This document shows, piece after piece, positions 54,187-63,319 of a DNA stretch of 64,000 nt. Below the pieces are notes generated by a model. It had not been told where the DNA came from and did no database searches. It saw only the letters and a list, made by a program, of their open reading frames with translations. Within the stretch, counting starts at the first letter, position 1, and the number at the start of each line of letters is the position of its first letter. The DNA lies in NCBI GenBank assembly GCA_963812505.1, contig CAWEVM010000029.1, positions 1 through 64,000 of the forward strand, written 5' to 3'. Position numbers and translations under genes: made by a program. This stretch comes from JAMXLO01 sp963812505. Lineage in GTDB: Bacteria; Pseudomonadota; Alphaproteobacteria; Acetobacterales; Acetobacteraceae.

Positions 54187-55443
54187 TCACAGGCCCATGA
54201 CCGCGCGCCAATGGCGATACATGCCGCGAACGGCCGCCTCCGAAATGAGGGTATCGGTGGTGCCGGTCGCGGTGGCAGGATCGAGCTCGACAAGATGCCC
54301 GCCGCCGGGCACGCCCCGCATTCCGTCCTGCACGAACTTGATTGCCTCATTGTCCTCAAGCCCTAGGAAACCCGCCGGTCCCATCAAATTGCCCTGACGC
54401 AATCGGTGGCGCGTCATCGCATCGTCATCACCTTCGAAGCCGAACATGGTCCATTTCATGATGAACTCATGCGGCCCCGTTGGCACAATCTGGCGAATGC
54501 CAAGCGTGTTCATTTCGCGCTGCACGATCAGGTTCGGCCAGATTGTCGCCATAGTCACCGACCATGGGCTGTCGAACTCGTCGACGAAATCCATGATTCG
54601 AGGGTCCGCGAGGCACATGCCCTCCTTGTAGGCGCGCATCTCGGCGCGATGCTCCTGCGCAACCGCAGTGGCATCGGACTTGGCGGAACACATCACGCCA
54701 TGGCGGCCCGATGCGTCCGAAAGCATCAGTGAGCGGTTTCCCGCAACCAGCAGTCCGAACGTGACAAGGAATGTGTGCAGCAGCGTGGCGTGATATGGAT
54801 CCTTCAGGTTCTCATGATACAGCTTCCAGTTTCCGGGCAATGTGTGGCGGTAGTGGCCAAGAACGCGCAGTCGCCTGCCGCCGAATGTCGCCTCGAGTTC
54901 GCGCAGGATATCCGGGCCGAGATAATCCGCGAGTGACTCCATATCGTCGGCATAGGAGGCAAATACGACGCCACGATGCGCGGTGACGTTGAGGCGTCGC
55001 AGTCCGTGCCGCGCAGGATCGAAGTCGGCAGGCATGCCTCCCTTGCCGGCGACACCACGGCGGAATGGCACGCTGCGCAGGCGACCATTCAGTTCATAGG
55101 TCCATTGGTGATAGGGGCAGACGAACTCCTTCACGCTGCCGGAAAGTTCGCGGCAGAATTCCGCGGCACGATGCGCGCAGCGGTTCTCCACCACATGGAT
55201 CGCGCCGTCCGGATCGCGCGCGACCACGACCGGGGTCGGACCGACATTGGAGCGGATGAAATCGCCTGGCTTCGCAATCTCGGCCTCCAGCGCGACATAG
55301 TTCCAGGTGCGCCCGTGGAAAATCCGTTCGATCTCGCGCCGATAGATCGTCTCGTCCGTGTATACCCAATCGGGAATGCGGCTGAGCCCCTCGGCTGGCC
55401 ATTCATGGTCCGTATTGGCGGAGCAGGCCAGGCCGTCTGTCAT
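54187..55443 (-). CDS. ring-hydroxylating oxygenase large (alpha) subunit, Rieske
   Basis: 418 aa from ATG 55443. The [2Fe-2S] site is CAH...CPYH (NRCAHRAAEFCRE and EFVCPYHQWTYEL). The mononuclear iron site is ENLKDPYHATLLH with the distal Asp in GLEDNE. The pattern fits benzoate/anthranilate/naphthalene-type dioxygenases. No ferredoxin or reductase gene is present in the window. It is divergent from the ABM-like gene; promoters must lie in 55444-55523. Confidence 0.9.
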   Translation of the reverse strand: MTDGLACSANTDHEWPAEGLSRIPDWVYTDETIYRREIERIFHGRTWNYVALEAEIAKPGDFIRSNVGPTPVVVARDPDGAIHVVENRCAHRAAEFCRELSGSVKEFVCPYHQWTYELNGRLRSVPFRRGVAGKGGMPADFDPARHGLRRLNVTAHRGVVFASYADDMESLADYLGPDILRELEATFGGRRLRVLGHYRHTLPGNWKLYHENLKDPYHATLLHTFLVTFGLLVAGNRSLMLSDASGRHGVMCSAKSDATAVAQEHRAEMRAYKEGMCLADPRIMDFVDEFDSPWSVTMATIWPNLIVQREMNTLGIRQIVPTGPHEFIMKWTMFGFEGDDDAMTRHRLRQGNLMGPAGFLGLEDNEAIKFVQDGMRGVPGGGHLVELDPATATGTTDTLISEAAVRGMYRHWRAVMGL

Positions 55444-55523
55444 TCCGATCCTCGCGGCGTTGACGGTTTCGGGTTGCGTCCGGAGTATACGCCGACGGCA
55501 GACGCCGCTCCAAGGAGGCCGCG

Positions 55524-55892
55524 ATGGCACAGGAACCTTTGGCGAAACGAGGCAACTTTCTGCACATCTACGACTTCCGCGTGCAGGCCGGACACGAGGA
55601 GGAGTTCATCAGACTGTTCGAGGAATTCGACTACTCTGACGGCAACCCGATGCACCAGTCGTCCGCTCAGGTAAAGGACGGTGTGCTGTGCCGCGATACC
55701 GAAGACCCGCAGCGCTTCTTCCTGATCGCCGAATGGGCGGACATCGAGGAGCACGCGCGCATCCGCCGCATTCTTGCCGACGAGATCAAACCAGCCTTTA
55801 TCAAGTTCATCGAGGGCGGACGCTTCGTGCCGCAATACGTGGAGGTCGTCTCGTCGACGCCGGATGAAATCCTCCAGAAGGCTGCGCCGTAG
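55524..55892 (+). CDS. ABM-like small monooxygenase/dimeric alpha-beta barrel protein
   Basis: 122 aa with FLHIYDFRVQAGHEEEFIRL, DTEDPQRFFLIAEWADIEEH and KPAFIKFIEGGRFV, the plan of the antibiotic-biosynthesis monooxygenase fold. AAGGAGG precedes the ATG. It may be a cofactor-free oxygenase or an isomerase; no reaction is assigned. It is followed by a half repeat and the StcD-like gene. Confidence 0.7.
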   Translation: MAQEPLAKRGNFLHIYDFRVQAGHEEEFIRLFEEFDYSDGNPMHQSSAQVKDGVLCRDTEDPQRFFLIAEWADIEEHARIRRILADEIKPAFIKFIEGGRFVPQYVEVVSSTPDEILQKAAP

Positions 55893-55935
55893 TGCGTGCT
55901 GACGCTGAATGCCGCGGGCGTGCCCGTTCGCGACC

Positions 55936-55970
55936 GGGATTGCTTCGTCGCTGCGCTCCTCGCAATGACA
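55936..55970. repeat. interspersed palindromic repeat, half copy
   Basis: GGGATTGCTTCGTCGCTGCG and CTCCTCGCAATGACA match one arm of the element at 30013-30105 in inverted sense. The second arm is absent. It ends 17 bases before the GTG start of the demethylase gene, leaving almost no room for an independent promoter. Confidence 0.7.
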
Positions 55971-55987
55971 GCGAAAGCTAGAAGTGC

Positions 55988-58040
55988 GTGGCACTCGATC
56001 CCGCCAAGGACCCGCTGCTGCGCCCGTTTCAGCTCAAGCACCTGACGCTGCGGAATCGGCTGATGAGCACGGCGCATGAGCCGTCCTTCTCCGAGGACGG
56101 CATGCCGAAGGATCGCTACCGGCTGTATCATATCGAGAAGGCGAAGGGCGGCATCGCACTGACCATGACGGCCGGGTCCGCGGTTGTTTCACCTGATTCG
56201 CCGGCGGTCTTTGGCAACCTGCTCGCCTACAAGGACGAAATCGTGACCTGGATGCGTCGGCTGTCCGATGACTGCCACGCGCATGGCGCGGCGGTGATGA
56301 TACAGCTTACGCATCTCGGGCGGCGTACCACATGGAACAAGGCGGATTGGCTGCCGGTGCTGGCGCCCTCGCCGGTACGCGAACCGGCGCACCGTGCGTT
56401 TCCCAAGGTGATCGAAGACTGGGACATCGAGCGCATCATCGCCGACTACGCCGCGGCGGCGCAGCGCATGCAGGCTGCCGGACTGGATGGCATCGAGATC
56501 GAAGCCTACGGCCATCTGCCGGACCAGTTCTGGTCACCGGCGACCAATCACCGCACCGACGAGTACCGGCGGCAGTCTGGCCAACCGGCTGCGCTTCACC
56601 CATCGCGTGCTCGATGCCGTGCGTGCCGCGACGGGCCCGCGGTTCATTGTCGGCATCCGCATGGTGGCCGATGAGGCCTGGGATATCGGGCTCTCCCGCG
56701 CAAAGGGGATCGAGATCGCCCGTCGCATCGTCGCTGCGGGGACGGTGGATTTCCTCAACGTCATTCGTGGTCATATGGATACCGATGCCGCCCTGCGGCG
56801 GGTGATCCCGATCCATGGAATGACTGCCGCGCCGCATCTCGATTTTGCCGGCGAGGTGCGCGATGCGACGCGGTTTCCGGTGTTTCACGCCGCGCGTATC
56901 CAGGATGTGGCGACGGCACGGCACGCAATTACCGCGGGCAAGCTCGACATGGTGGGGATGACCCGCGCCCACATCGCTGATCCGCATATCGGGCGCCTGC
57001 TCATGGCGGGACGGGAGGACGAGATCCGCCCCTGCGTCGGTGCCACCTATTGCCTCGACCGTATCTACGAAGGCAATGACGCGGTGTGCGTGCACAATCC
57101 CGCCACAGGGCGCGAGGCGACGATGCCGCACGTCATTGCGCGCAGCAGCGGCGCGGCGCGCAAGGTGGTCGTGGTCGGTGGCGGGCCTGGCGGGCTGGAA
57201 GCGGCACGCGTCGCGGCGGCGCGCGGGCATGACGTTGTGCTCTTCGAGGCGGCGGAGCGACCGGGCGGGCAGGTACTGCTCGCAAGCCGGACACCGCGCC
57301 GAAAGGAGTTGCTCGGCATCATCGGCTGGCGCATGCAGCGTCTCACGGCCGATGGCGCGACGCTGCATTTTTCTACCTATGCGCGCTCCAGCGATGTGCT
57401 GTCTCAAGCGCCGGACATCGTGTTCCTCGCCACCGGCGGGGTGCCGAACACCGACGTGCTCGAGAGCGGCTCTGACCTTGTTGTGTCCACCTGGGATATA
57501 CTGTCAGGCACCGCCAAGCCGGCGCAGCGCGTGCTGGTCTACGACGACAACGGCGCCCACCCTGCGATGCAGGCAGCCGAGTTGTTGGCGGAGGCAGGCA
57601 GCGCGGTGGAGATCGTGACGCCAGAGCGTTATTTCGCAGCCGAGATCGGCGGTCTCAATCACGCGGCGTACGCCGAGGTGTTCCATCGCCACGGGGTACG
57701 GGTGACGATCAACGCGCGGCTGATGTCCGTGCGGCGCGAGGGCAATGTTCTGCTTGCCAGCATCGGCTCGGATCACGGGCCGGAGCGGTCCGATCGCGTG
57801 GTTGACCAGGTGGTCGTCGAGCACGGCACGTTGCCCGTCACCGACCTCTACGACGCACTGCGCCCGCTATCACGCAATCTCGGAGAGGTCGATTACAACG
57901 CACTGATCGCAAACCGACCACAGAACGTGGTCCGCAATCCAGATGCCGCATTCCAGCTTTTCCGTACGGGCGACGCGGTGGCGAGCCGCAACATCCATGC
58001 CGCCATCTACGACGCGTTGCGATTGGCCAAGGATATCTGA
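55988..58040 (+). pseudogene. StcD/DgcA-like NADH:flavin oxidoreductase demethylase, one frameshift
   Basis: The first frame (GTG start at 55988) carries MSTAHEPSFSEDGMPKDRYR, KGGIALTMTAGSAVVS, AAVMIQLTHLGRRTTWNKAD and IEAYGHLPDQFWSPATNH. The second frame continues GGSLANRLRFTHRVLDAVRA, DTDAALRRVIPIHGMTAAPH, the Fe-S segment CVGATYCLDRIY and a C-terminal FAD domain (VVVVGGGPGGLEAARVAAAR). Removing one C at 56566-56567 (GAGTACCGG) restores RTDEYGGSLANR. The length, 683 aa, and motifs fit N-methylproline demethylase StcD and dimethylglycine demethylase DgcA, which oxidise N-methyl groups. Confidence 0.85.
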
Positions 58041-58041
58041 A

Positions 58042-59220
58042 TCAGGCCGCACCGTCCGCGAGCTGCCGCGCAAGATAGCGCGCGAAATCGTAATTCGGCC
58101 GTTCCAGCCAACTCAGATGGCCCGACCTCGCCAGCGGCGCATGGGCATTCCGGAACACCGCCTCCACGCCGTTTTTGTCTTCCGCATTCACCTTGTCCAA
58201 CAACGTCTTCAGCGTGTCCATATGCTGCCGCCCTTGCGGATCGCGGATGAATTCCGGCGCGAGCCCGCCAGCGAACACGATGTGCACTTGGCCGACACCA
58301 CGCGGCGACAGCAACAGGTACCAGAAATAGCCGGGCGTCAGCGAGACGAGCTGCGTCGGATAGATCGACATCAAGGCTACGGTCTTGCGCCAGTCTCCCT
58401 CGAGCGTCGTGTTGTCCGGGTGCGCATTGCCGATCGGGAGCGAGGCGTCTTTGGTGATCCAGTGATAGTTGAACATCTCGAAGCCCGGAGGACAGTCCAT
58501 CTCCTCCATCTTCGACGCGGGCCCGATCGTCGCACGATGCAAGGTCGGGAGGTGGTAGCTCTCCATGAAGTTTTCCGCGAGAATTTTCCAGTTAGTGTTC
58601 CACACCAGCTCGTCGCGGAATGTCTCGACATAGCCCTCCATGTGATAACGCCCGATCAGCGCAGTGAGCTGTGCCAATCGCTCGGCGACAGGTGCGATAT
58701 CCGGATTGAGCGTGACATAGATCCAGCCGCGCCAGGTTTCGGTGCGCAGCTCCGGCAGGCGATAGTCCGCTTTGCAGAAGCCCCGTGTGCGTTCCATATG
58801 CGGTGCCGCCAGCAGCGCACCATCGAGGCCGTAGCTCCAGGCGTGGTACGGACAGACGATCGCAGAGGTACGGCCGCGCCCCTGCAGCAGCACCGACATG
58901 CGGTGCAGGCAGACATTGGAAAATGCACGCACGTTGTCAGACCGGTCCCGCACTATGATGATCGGCTGAGCGGCGATCTCGTAAGTCAGATACGCGCCCG
59001 GATCGGCGATCGCGCTCGCCCGGCCGACGCAGATCCACTCCTTGCGGAACAGGCGCTCCTGCTCGACAGCCAGCACATCAGCAGACGTATAGATTTCTGG
59101 CGGCATGGCACGGGCATCGGAGAATGGCCGCGCGGCGGTATCGCTCAGTGACTGCAATACCCGGCTGGCTCCTTGCGGCCTGGCATCGCTTGTCGGCAGC
59201 CCGGCGACCCCGTCGTCCAT
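58042..59220 (-). CDS. Rieske ring-hydroxylating oxygenase alpha subunit
   Basis: 392 aa from ATG 59220, which has an ideal GGAGGTGA five bases upstream. Rieske ligands are in SNVCLHRMSVLLQG and AIVCPYHAWSYGLDG. The mononuclear iron site reads ENFMESYHLPTLH, with Glu where many dioxygenases have Asp, as in demethylating Rieske enzymes. The gene is convergent with the StcD-like gene (1-base gap) and divergent from the GbcA-like gene. It has no beta subunit beside it. Confidence 0.87.
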   Translation of the reverse strand: MDDGVAGLPTSDARPQGASRVLQSLSDTAARPFSDARAMPPEIYTSADVLAVEQERLFRKEWICVGRASAIADPGAYLTYEIAAQPIIIVRDRSDNVRAFSNVCLHRMSVLLQGRGRTSAIVCPYHAWSYGLDGALLAAPHMERTRGFCKADYRLPELRTETWRGWIYVTLNPDIAPVAERLAQLTALIGRYHMEGYVETFRDELVWNTNWKILAENFMESYHLPTLHRATIGPASKMEEMDCPPGFEMFNYHWITKDASLPIGNAHPDNTTLEGDWRKTVALMSIYPTQLVSLTPGYFWYLLLSPRGVGQVHIVFAGGLAPEFIRDPQGRQHMDTLKTLLDKVNAEDKNGVEAVFRNAHAPLARSGHLSWLERPNYDFARYLARQLADGAA

Positions 59221-59305
59221 CGTCGTCACCTCCAAACCACTCGCGAAACCGCTGCGCCTCTGTCAAGATACGCGCCGACGACCGACAGGCAACCGGGAAG
59301 CATCC

Positions 59306-60550
59306 ATGCTCGATCTGGCAAAAATACGCGCGCTGATTGCTGCACGCCAACCGAAGCACACGCTGCCGCAAGACTTTTATGTCGATCCCGACGTATTCGC
59401 GTTCGACCTGGCGGCGATCTATGGCCAGAACTGGATCCTTGCAGGGTTCGAGGCGGAGGTTCCCGAACCCGGCTCTTACCTGGCCTTGCCGGTCGGGCAA
59501 TCGCCGGTGGTCGTCGTGCGCGGGCAGGACGGCGCGCTGCGCGGTTTCTACAATTCATGCCGCCATCGCGGTGCGCAGATTTGCGAGCATGGCCGTGGCT
59601 CAGGATCGTGGCTGACCTGTCGCTATCACCAATGGACCTATGGCCTCGATGGGAAGCTCGCCAACGCGCCGCGAATGACCGCCGATTTCGATGCTGACGC
59701 GCATGGACTGCGGCCAATCCATGTCGAGACGGTCGCCGGCTCGATCTATGTGTGCCTGGCCGAACAACCGCCGCGCTTCGCGGATTTCCGCGAACACGTC
59801 GGGCCATTGTTGGCACCACACAACCTGACGAACGCCAAGCTTGCCTTCGAGAGCACGTTGGTGGAGCGGGCGAACTGGAAGCTGGTGATGGAGAATGCGC
59901 GCGAGTGCTACCACTGTGCGGCGCGCCATCCCGAACTCGCGTTGAGCTTCCCGGTCAGAGGTCGTCGACCCGTGCAGTTCGCCGACGTCCAGCGCTTCGA
60001 GCGGTTTCGCTCCAGGATGGCAGAAGTCGGGCTGGAAACCGGGCCGGTGGAAGGTGAATGGTGGCAGGCCATGCGGTTCCCGCTCAACGATGGCATGGTC
60101 ACGCTGTCGATGGATGGCAGGCTGTCGTGCGGGAAATTGATGTGCGACGTGGCGAACGGCGACATTGGCTCGATGCGCTGGTCGCTGGAGCCGCACTGCT
60201 TCGCGCACGCCACGAGCGACGTCACCTTCATGTTCAGTGCGATGCCGACGGGCCCGCAGGAGACGGTGGTGACATCAAAATGGCTGGTGCACAAGGACGC
60301 GGTCGAGGGCGTTGACTACCGCGTTGACGAACTCATCGAGCTGTGGACCAGGACGAACCTGCAGGACCGCGACCTGTGCGAGACCAACCAGCGCGGTGTC
60401 AATTCGCTCGGCTACGTTCCAGGCCCGTACAGCGAAGAGGCGGAGGCGCTGGTGATGCGCTTCGTCGACTGGTACTGCGACGAGGCGACGCGTTGCATCG
60501 ATCGGCACATGCGCGTTGGACCGCGACTTGCCGCGGTCGGCGGTTCGTGA
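59306..60550 (+). CDS. Rieske N-demethylase, GbcA/stachydrine-demethylase-like
   Basis: 414 aa from ATG 59306. The Rieske site is in YNSCRHRGAQICEHG and WLTCRYHQWTYGLDGK. The iron site NWKLVMENARECYHCAARHP matches glycine-betaine/stachydrine monooxygenases (ENxxECYHC...HP). Such enzymes remove one N-methyl from a quaternary ammonium compound as formaldehyde and need a reductase that is not seen here. The upstream open frame overlaps the promoter and the divergent gene. Confidence 0.9.
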   Translation: MLDLAKIRALIAARQPKHTLPQDFYVDPDVFAFDLAAIYGQNWILAGFEAEVPEPGSYLALPVGQSPVVVVRGQDGALRGFYNSCRHRGAQICEHGRGSGSWLTCRYHQWTYGLDGKLANAPRMTADFDADAHGLRPIHVETVAGSIYVCLAEQPPRFADFREHVGPLLAPHNLTNAKLAFESTLVERANWKLVMENARECYHCAARHPELALSFPVRGRRPVQFADVQRFERFRSRMAEVGLETGPVEGEWWQAMRFPLNDGMVTLSMDGRLSCGKLMCDVANGDIGSMRWSLEPHCFAHATSDVTFMFSAMPTGPQETVVTSKWLVHKDAVEGVDYRVDELIELWTRTNLQDRDLCETNQRGVNSLGYVPGPYSEEAEALVMRFVDWYCDEATRCIDRHMRVGPRLAAVGGS

Positions 60551-60556
60551 CCCAGC

Positions 60557-62171
60557 ATGGCGGCGCCGCATGATCCCAAGTCCGTCGCGGGCAAACCGCT
60601 GCCTATTCAGGAGAGTTGCCCGTTACTTGTAATCGGTGCCGGTCCAGCGGGCATCGCCGCGGCGGCGTGTGCCTCACAGCTTGGACTGAAGGTCGTGCTG
60701 GCGGATGAGAATCCGGTGCCGGCCACGGTGATGGGCGATGACATTCCGCTGCACTTCGGCCGGCGCTTCAGTGCGGCGGCGCGCAATCGCACCGCCATGC
60801 TGGAAGCATTCATCGCGCGCGAGCCCGCGATCGCCGAGCTGTTCGAAGCCGGTGTGGATGTGCGATTGGGCACCTCGGTCTGGGGCCTCTATGCCAACGG
60901 TCCGAGCGTTGGCTGGCTTCCCGGTCCGGTCGCCGGTCTGCATGACAACGACGGAAACTGCGTCATGCTTGGCTGCGAGCGCGTGATCGTCGCGGCAGGC
61001 CGGCGCGACATGGGGCTCGCTTTTCCGGGCTGGGATCTGCCTGGCGTACTTGGCATCACCGCGGCGCAGCTCCTGTCGGAGCGCTTCGGCGTCCTGGATG
61101 CGCGGCGCGTCGTCGGTACTGGGCACGTCGGCTGAGGCATTGGTGGCGACGCGATCATTGCGCAACGCGGGAGTCAAGATCGCTGCGCTGGTCGAGGTCG
61201 CATCCGCGCCGATCGGGCCGACGTCGTTGCTACGGGAGCTTGCCGACATATCCGTGCTGTGCGGCCATACGGTGCGCCGCGCCATTGGCGGCATCGCTGG
61301 CGTAGAGGCGATCGTCGTTACACCCGCCGCATCGCACGGCCCGGAACAATCGATCGACTGCGATGCAGTGCTGCTGGGCGTTGGCACGGTTCCGGTGGCC
61401 GAATTGCTCGACGCGCTTGGCTGCCGGATGGGCTATGTTGCCGAGCGCGGCGGGCATGTGCCGGTGCTCGACGCAACGCAGCGGACGTCGCTGGCGTGGC
61501 TGTATGCCGCCGGCGATTGCGCCGGCATCTGGCCCGAGAAGACATTGGATGCCGATATCGCAAGGGCGGAGGGCCGGCGCGCCGCAGCTGCGGTCGCGCG
61601 CTCACTCGGCATTGCCAGCGGACCACCAGAAGCGGAATCGCTGCCCGATATGCCTGCGCCCGACACGGACGCCTACCGGCTCGACTGGGTGCGCGCGACT
61701 GTCGTGGACGCCGCCGGCGAACCTTTCGTCTGCCAGTGCGAAGAGGTCACCGCGCGCGAGATCATGGAGCTACGCCCACCGCGTTATCTCGCGTGGCCGG
61801 ACGATCGGCGCAACGCACGTTCACTCAGTCAGATGCTGGGTGATGCGCCGCCGAACCCAGATCAGGTGAAGCGCCTGACACGGGCGGGCATGGGACTTTG
61901 CCAGGGGCGCCGCTGCCGCGAACAGGTTGCCGCTCTGCTGGCGCTCGCCTCCGGTGCGCGGCTGCGCGACATCCCGCTCGCCTCGCATCGCGCGCCCGTA
62001 CGGCCCCTGCCCCTCTCCGTGGTTGCCGAGACGCAGGAGCACGCGGAGATGACGCGGCATTGGGACACCTGGTTCGGCATGCCGTCGCAATATGTGCCGT
62101 ACTGGGATGCGCCGCGCTTTTACACTGCCGCCGAACGTCCGACCGACGACGAACCGGCGAATGGCAAATGA
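60557..62171 (+). pseudogene. FAD oxidoreductase with C-terminal [2Fe-2S] domain (OoxA/HcnB-like), one frameshift
   Basis: The first frame starts at ATG 60557 and carries the FAD site VIGAGPAGIAAAACASQLG and VIVAAGRRDMGLAFPGWDLP. It stops at 61135 just after DARRVVGTGHVG. The second frame has VLGTSAEALVATRSLRNAGV, AWLYAAGDCAGIW and an [2Fe-2S] domain with C-x-C in VCQCEEVTARE and C-x4-C in GLCQGRRCREQ. Removing one G at about 61112-61113 (GTCGGTACTG) gives RRVVVLGTSAEAL. The intact protein is about 537 aa, as for the alpha-like subunit of opine or amine dehydrogenases. Confidence 0.82.
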
Positions 62172-63319
62172 GCGAACCGAATGGCGCGGCCGTGGTGATC
62201 GTTGGCGGGGGCGCAACCGGCCTATCCGCCGGATGGTGGCTCGCTCGCGAGGGCGTCGATGTCCTGGTGGTCGACAAGGGAATCGTCGGCTGGGAGGCGT
62301 CGGGACGCAACGGTGGCGGATGCACACATCCATTCAGTCCGCTCTTTCGCGAGGAGCAGCGCCTGTGGCCGATGATGGATGAGCTGCTTGGCTACCCGAC
62401 CGAGTTCCGCGGCCAGCGCGTTCGCATCGCGATGGATGCAGAACAGATGCAGCGCTACGGCAATGCGCGGCAGCACTCGGTGCGGCAGGGTTTTGTGTCG
62501 GAACAGCTTGACGCGCGACAGGTCCGCGAGCTGGTGCCGCTGGCAGGCGAGGACATCGCGGGCGGGTATCTGCATCATTTCGGCGGCCACGCCAATCCGC
62601 AACGCACGGTGCAGGCATACGCCTGGGCCTTGCAGGATCACGGCGGGCGCGTGATGCAGCAGACCACCGTGTTGGGGTTCGATACCGCGGGCGGCAGAGT
62701 GACTGGGGTGCGGACGGATCGCGGCACGATCGGCTGCGAGACATTGGTGATCGCCGCGGGACCGCAGATCAACCACCTTGCTGCCTCGCTCGGCGTGCGT
62801 GTGCCGATGGTCGCCGCGCGCGCCGAGATGATTGTCACAGAGCCCTTGCCGCTCATGCCGATCGGTGGCGTGGATGGCAACGGCCTGTATGGGCGCCAGA
62901 CGCTACGTGGCAATCTTGCCTATGGCGGTGGCCCGCACGAGTGGCTGGAGATCAACGACAACACCGTGCCGCACCGGTCGAGCACGCCACTCATGCGCAA
63001 TATCGCCGTGCGGGTTGCCGAGTTGTTCCCGCGTGCCGCGCATGCACGCGTTATTCGAAGCTGGGCCGGCATTGTCGAGAACACACCGGATGGCCGCCCG
63101 GTGATCGAGCGGATGGCCTCGCCCGACAACCTGATAGTCGCCACTCTTTCAAGTATCGGGTTCGGACTCTCTCCGGCGACCGGGCATGCGGTGCGCGATC
63201 TTGTCATCGACGAGTATTGCGGGTTCGCCGATCTAAGCAGCTTCAGCCTGTCGCGCTTCGACCGGCTGGAGCCGGATTGGATCGACCTTCAGGGCTGGCA
63301 CCCACCGGCCGCACTGTAG
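62168..63319 (+). CDS. FAD-dependent oxidoreductase (DAO family, OoxB/HcnC-like)
   Basis: 383 aa, starting at an ATGA overlap with the previous gene. FAD site VVIVGGGATGLSAGWWLARE, then GWEASGRNGGGCTHPFSPLF, and C-terminal WAGIVENTPDGRPVIER and IGFGLSPATGHAVRDLV. It is the catalytic partner of the split FAD/Fe-S protein: together they look like a membrane-linked amine or opine dehydrogenase. It overlaps the 3' end of the convergent ABC gene by 77 bases. Confidence 0.88.
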   Translation: MSEPNGAAVVIVGGGATGLSAGWWLAREGVDVLVVDKGIVGWEASGRNGGGCTHPFSPLFREEQRLWPMMDELLGYPTEFRGQRVRIAMDAEQMQRYGNARQHSVRQGFVSEQLDARQVRELVPLAGEDIAGGYLHHFGGHANPQRTVQAYAWALQDHGGRVMQQTTVLGFDTAGGRVTGVRTDRGTIGCETLVIAAGPQINHLAASLGVRVPMVAARAEMIVTEPLPLMPIGGVDGNGLYGRQTLRGNLAYGGGPHEWLEINDNTVPHRSSTPLMRNIAVRVAELFPRAAHARVIRSWAGIVENTPDGRPVIERMASPDNLIVATLSSIGFGLSPATGHAVRDLVIDEYCGFADLSSFSLSRFDRLEPDWIDLQGWHPPAAL

